In this document: positions 4,551 to 7,423 of the stretch, piece by piece
Layout: the number at the start of each line of letters is the position of its first letter
Position numbering within the stretch: position 1 is the stretch's first letter
DNA from: Alphaproteobacteria bacterium
GTDB taxonomy: Bacteria; Pseudomonadota; Alphaproteobacteria; SHVP01
Reading direction: 5' to 3'
Length of the DNA stretch: 7,423 bases
Assembly (NCBI GenBank): GCA_026421105.1
Contig: JAPKDI010000054.1
Span: forward strand, 1-7,423
Position numbers and translations under genes: made by a program
Notes under the pieces: model-generated
Told to the model about the DNA's origin: nothing
What the model saw: the letters and a program-made list of their open reading frames with translations, nothing else
The model's database searches: none

Positions 4551-6430
4551 TGTGTGATAAATTGTCGCGAAACGATGGCAATAGCCAGGACGATGCCGCC
4601 GATTTCAAGCCAAAACGCTCCGCCGAAAGCATCCGCCGGAATGAGTAACCCAATCCCAGCGATCGTCATGGCCACGCGTCCTATCAGATCCAGTCGTCCG
4701 CGGAAGTAACCGCCCAATCCGGCTGAAGCCAACCACACGCCGGCGACGGCGGTGACGGATGCCTGGATGACCTCAAGTGCGGTGCCCTGGAGTAGGAGGC
4801 TTGGCGATAAGACGAAGAGGAATGGGAGAACGAACGCGGGCCAGCCGTAGCGACACGCGAGCAGCGCGGTTTGCATCGGTTTTGCTTTGGCGAGATTAGC
4901 GGCGGTGAAAGCAGCGATTGCCACTGGTGGCGTGATCATCGAGAGCAGGCCGTAGTAGAGCACGAACATGTCGGCGGCGATCGGATCGATACCCAGTTGG
5001 CGCAGCGGAGGCGCCGCGAGCGTTGCGACAATCAAATAGATCGCCGTGGTTGGCATGCCCATTCCGAGCACAATCGACACGATTGCCGTCAGCACGAGCA
5101 ACAGAAAGAGGCTCCCTTGTCCCACTTGAACGAGGAGGAATGTTAGCCCGAAGGACAGGCCGGTTATTTCTATAACACCGATTAGAAGGCCCGCCATGGC
5201 CCCGATCACGATGATATTTACCGAAATTGCGCCGGTATTCGACAGACTTTGGACGATGTCGCGCCAGCCGATTCGTCTGCCCTTGTATCCAAACACGAGG
5301 GACACGACGACGACGGCGGCCGCAGCCCATAGCGCCGCGGTTTCTGGGCGACGGTTGAGCCAGAACAGCGCAATCACCAAGATCGCGAAGGGCAAGACGA
5401 AGAACCAACCCTCGCGCAAGACCTGGCCGAGCGGGCGCATTTGCTCGCGCGGGATCGGCGGGATGTTGCGCCGGGCGGCTTCGACATCAGCTTGGATGAA
5501 TACCGCGACGTAGTAGAGCAGAGCGGGCAGGAGCGCAGCCGCGATGATTTCGGAATAGCCTACGGCCAAGCGCTCGGCCATGAGAAAGGCGGCGGCGCCC
5601 ATGATTGGCGGCATGATTTGGCCGCCAGTGGAAGCGACGGCCTCGAATGCACCGGCGGCTTGGGGGGAATAGCCGCCCTTGCGCATTAAGGGGATCGTCA
5701 ACACACCGGTGGAGGCGACGTTGGAGACCGCACTGCCGGAGATCGACCCGAATAGGCCTGAGGCCACGATGGCGATTTTCGCGGAGCCGCCTCGTGAGCG
5801 TCCGGTGAGACCAATGGCAAGGTCGGTGAACCACTCTGACCCGCCGGTACGGAGCAGGAGTTGGCCCAGGAAGATAAACAGAATCACGATGCTCGTGATG
5901 ATCACGAGTGGCAGGCCGAAGAGCGCGTTCAGATCGACGCCAAGGTAAGAGACCAGTTTCGGGAATGCCTGGGCGCGGCCTTCAAGCTGGCCAGGGACCA
6001 AGTTAGCGAAAAGGCCATAAAACAAGAATACGGCGAGGATGGTGACGAGACCGAGGCCGGCGGTGCGCCGCAGTGCTTCGATCACCAGCGGAATGAAAAT
6101 GATACCGACGATGAACGTCTCGGTCTGGCGGAAGTAGAACTCGTTGGTGAGGACGGGGTAACGCACTGCGAAATAGATGCCCACGATTGTCGCCAGCAAC
6201 GCGAAAACCGCATCGTAGATTGGCACCGTTCTTTCCAGCGGCGAACGGCCCCGCGCAGGCACGGCGATGAAGACGACCGCCAACCCGAGCCCGAGGACGA
6301 TACCCAGGGCCTGTTGATCAAATATAGCAACGCCGAGGTAGAACGTGACATCGCCCGCCAGGCTCAGCGCGACGAGCGCGAGGACCGTGCCGAATATCGG
6401 TTTGATATAGCGCGTCAGGAAGTCAGACAT
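4529..6430 (-). CDS. TRAP transporter fused permease (DctQM-type, TAXI system)
   Basis: The protein is 633 residues from the ATG at 6430; a GTG directly before it at 6433 is also possible, and neither has a strong ribosome binding site. It is very hydrophobic with many membrane segments. The first 150 or so residues carry about four helices, equivalent to the small DctQ subunit. The DctM part follows. One hallmark block, at about 226-289, contains GSISGSAVSNVASTGVLTIP and ASTGGQIMPPIMGAAAFLMA. A second, at about 455-515, contains LGMGMPTTAIYLIVATLAAP, ADMFVLYYG and MITPPVAIAAFTAANLAKA. This is the fused layout usual for TAXI-type TRAP systems, which import organic acids using an ion gradient. 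Relatives as I recall them usually read AHMF where this protein has ADMF. The final residues (THPTRTTA) and the TAG stop come from bases shared with the plus-strand relic, so the original C-terminus may have been altered. Confidence 0.95.
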   Translation of the reverse strand: MSDFLTRYIKPIFGTVLALVALSLAGDVTFYLGVAIFDQQALGIVLGLGLAVVFIAVPARGRSPLERTVPIYDAVFALLATIVGIYFAVRYPVLTNEFYFRQTETFIVGIIFIPLVIEALRRTAGLGLVTILAVFLFYGLFANLVPGQLEGRAQAFPKLVSYLGVDLNALFGLPLVIITSIVILFIFLGQLLLRTGGSEWFTDLAIGLTGRSRGGSAKIAIVASGLFGSISGSAVSNVASTGVLTIPLMRKGGYSPQAAGAFEAVASTGGQIMPPIMGAAAFLMAERLAVGYSEIIAAALLPALLYYVAVFIQADVEAARRNIPPIPREQMRPLGQVLREGWFFVLPFAILVIALFWLNRRPETAALWAAAAVVVVSLVFGYKGRRIGWRDIVQSLSNTGAISVNIIVIGAMAGLLIGVIEITGLSFGLTFLLVQVGQGSLFLLLVLTAIVSIVLGMGMPTTAIYLIVATLAAPPLRQLGIDPIAADMFVLYYGLLSMITPPVAIAAFTAANLAKAKPMQTALLACRYGWPAFVLPFLFVLSPSLLLQGTALEVIQASVTAVAGVWLASAGLGGYFRGRLDLIGRVAMTIAGIGLLIPADAFGGAFWLEIGGIVLAIAIVSRQFITHPTRTTA

Positions 6431-6467
6431 CACGCGTCGGCCTGGGGCGAGGGAGTGCGCAAAGAGA

Positions 6468-6494
6468 AGCGCCCGACACGATGTGCCGGGCGCT
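6468..6494 (-). terminator. Strong hairpin between solute-binding protein and permease genes
   Basis: AGCGCCCG (6468-6475) and CGGGCGCT (6487-6494) pair perfectly over 8 bp. After one mismatch, CAC (6477-6479) and GTG (6483-6485) extend the stem to a 3-nt loop. In the direction of transcription the stem is followed by TTCTCTTT, so it resembles an intrinsic terminator. It lies 17 bases after the stop of the binding-protein gene and 38 bases before the permease start. It probably acts as a leaky terminator or 3' stabiliser, giving more binding protein than permease. Confidence 0.65.
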
Positions 6495-6511
6495 GTGCAT
6501 TAGGATAGCCG

Positions 6512-7423
6512 TCAGGAACCGGGCCAGGCACCAACTTCCTTGTAGAATTTCTCTGCGCCAGGGTGGTACGGCATATCCTGGTTCTTGCTCATGTTCGCAG
6601 ACTTGTGGGACGACCACAGGGGACCGAGGCCGTGTAGTTGGCTCTCGTTCTCGAACATGGCCTTGGCAACCTTGTAGACGGCATCGTCCGAAACATCTTT
6701 GCCGGCCCACAGCATGTAGTCGAAGAACATGATGGAGGTTGGCTTTTCGATTCCGACGGGGCCAGGTGCGACGTCTGAGAGAAAGGTGCGCGGTGCCTTG
6801 TCGGAGAATGCCTTTGCCATGGCCGGTGATGTGTCGAACGGTAAGAAACGAATGCCGCCGACGGCCGCATTTGCGTCGGTCACGAAACCAGCGCCGACCG
6901 AGCCGATCACTGCGTCGATCTTGCCTTCTTTGAAGGCGTTGATCCCCGGGACAAGGCCCGTCACCGGGACACCCTGAACATCGTCAAGGGTGAGACCAGC
7001 GTTGGCCAGCATGCCGTCTAGAATGGCCAAGAACAGGGGCGATGAGGTGTAGCCCGATGGGAGCCGCTTACCCTTGAGATCTTTGACCGAATGGATATCC
7101 GAGTCGGCGCGCACGATCAGGCCGATACGGAACTGCATCATCGTGGCGACCAGCCGGAGGTTATCGAACTTCTGGCCTTCTGAAAGACCGGTACCTGAGT
7201 AGGCCATGATGGTTTGCATCATATTGGCGATGCCGAACTCGAGCTCGCCGTTGTTGACCATCGGGATATACTGCTGGGTACCGCCCATCGGCTGGGGCAG
7301 CATGCGGAGGCCGGCGTGCTCAGTGACGATCTGTGCGATGCCGGCTGATATTTGAGCGGTGGCGCCGCCCTTAGTGGTTCCGATGCCGACGGTCTGCGCG
7401 ACTGCAGTGCCTGCGATTAGCGC
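6512..7423 (-). CDS. TAXI-family TRAP transporter solute-binding protein (5' end outside window)
   Basis: The frame is open from the window edge to a TGA at 6514-6512, showing 303 residues. The first visible residues, ALIAGTAVAQT, look like the end of a signal peptide, so only about the first 10-20 residues are missing. The mature protein begins VGIGTTKGGATAQISAGIAQ, matching the N-terminal IGT...GG segment of TAXI receptors. It continues with PQPMGGTQQYIP and NNGELEFGIANMMQ, the strand-helix segment that lines the ligand site. Further family features are a mid-protein VKDLKGKRLPSGY and a C-terminus HPGAEKFYKEVGAW. It should be periplasmic and deliver an organic anion to the fused permease encoded next on the same strand. 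The ligand is not predictable. The methionine at 7303 is internal, not the start. The gene for the small DctQ-type subunit is absent, as expected with a fused permease. Confidence 0.93.
   Translation of the reverse strand, partial: ALIAGTAVAQTVGIGTTKGGATAQISAGIAQIVTEHAGLRMLPQPMGGTQQYIPMVNNGELEFGIANMMQTIMAYSGTGLSEGQKFDNLRLVATMMQFRIGLIVRADSDIHSVKDLKGKRLPSGYTSSPLFLAILDGMLANAGLTLDDVQGVPVTGLVPGINAFKEGKIDAVIGSVGAGFVTDANAAVGGIRFLPFDTSPAMAKAFSDKAPRTFLSDVAPGPVGIEKPTSIMFFDYMLWAGKDVSDDAVYKVAKAMFENESQLHGLGPLWSSHKSANMSKNQDMPYHPGAEKFYKEVGAWPGS

Noticed and set aside
4336..4653. Minus-strand open frame of 105 residues overlapping the permease 3' end
   Set aside because: It is in a different frame from the permease, is rich in Arg/Ser/Pro as expected of out-of-frame GC-rich DNA, and lies antisense to the recognisable relic.
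5861..6508. Long, highly charged open frame of 215 residues on the + strand
   Set aside because: It is exactly antisense to the conserved permease gene. Its Asp/Glu/Arg/His-rich composition is what the complement of hydrophobic, GC-rich codons produces, and no domain is recognisable.

Overview
The window is GC-rich, gene-dense bacterial DNA. A fused-permease TAXI-type TRAP transporter, a single-component aromatic-type flavin hydroxylase and an alpha/beta-hydrolase tail suggest a proteobacterium, most likely an alphaproteobacterium. That placement is inferred from gene content; there is no rRNA or marker gene. I see no tRNA, CRISPR array, insertion sequence or phage gene.

Layout. (1) Bases 1-66 are probably the 3' end of an alpha/beta-hydrolase-like gene on the + strand. 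(2) Bases 74-2888 hold a three-gene minus-strand cluster: two paralogous class I SAM-dependent methyltransferases in tandem (2888-1779, then 1677-529), then a small protein with a histone-H1-like Lys/Ala tail (529-74). The start codon of the small gene overlaps the stop codon of the second methyltransferase (TAATG). (3) Bases 2889-3025 are a divergent promoter region with an AT-rich core. (4) Bases 3026-4225 encode, on the + strand, a group A FAD-dependent aromatic-type monooxygenase. (5) Bases 4226-4550 hold two weak hairpins and the decayed, truncated remnant of a secreted 'Y-X4-D' repeat protein (PF03640-like). It is interrupted by an in-frame TAG and cut off where it meets the transporter gene. 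(6) Bases 4529-6430 (minus strand) encode a fused DctQM-type TRAP permease. Upstream of it, 6512 to the window edge, is its TAXI-family solute-binding protein, with a strong hairpin between the two genes.

How the genes may work together (inference): the TAXI/TRAP pair would import a small organic acid. The flavin monooxygenase would hydroxylate a ring substrate. The divergently transcribed methyltransferases could act on the product, or on some other target. The shared promoter region between the monooxygenase and the methyltransferases is the best sequence evidence for a functional link. The substrates cannot be read from the sequence. The least explained parts are the methyltransferase pair with its conserved N-terminal region, the coupled basic-tailed protein, and the nonsense-interrupted secreted-protein relic whose end overlaps the permease stop codon.
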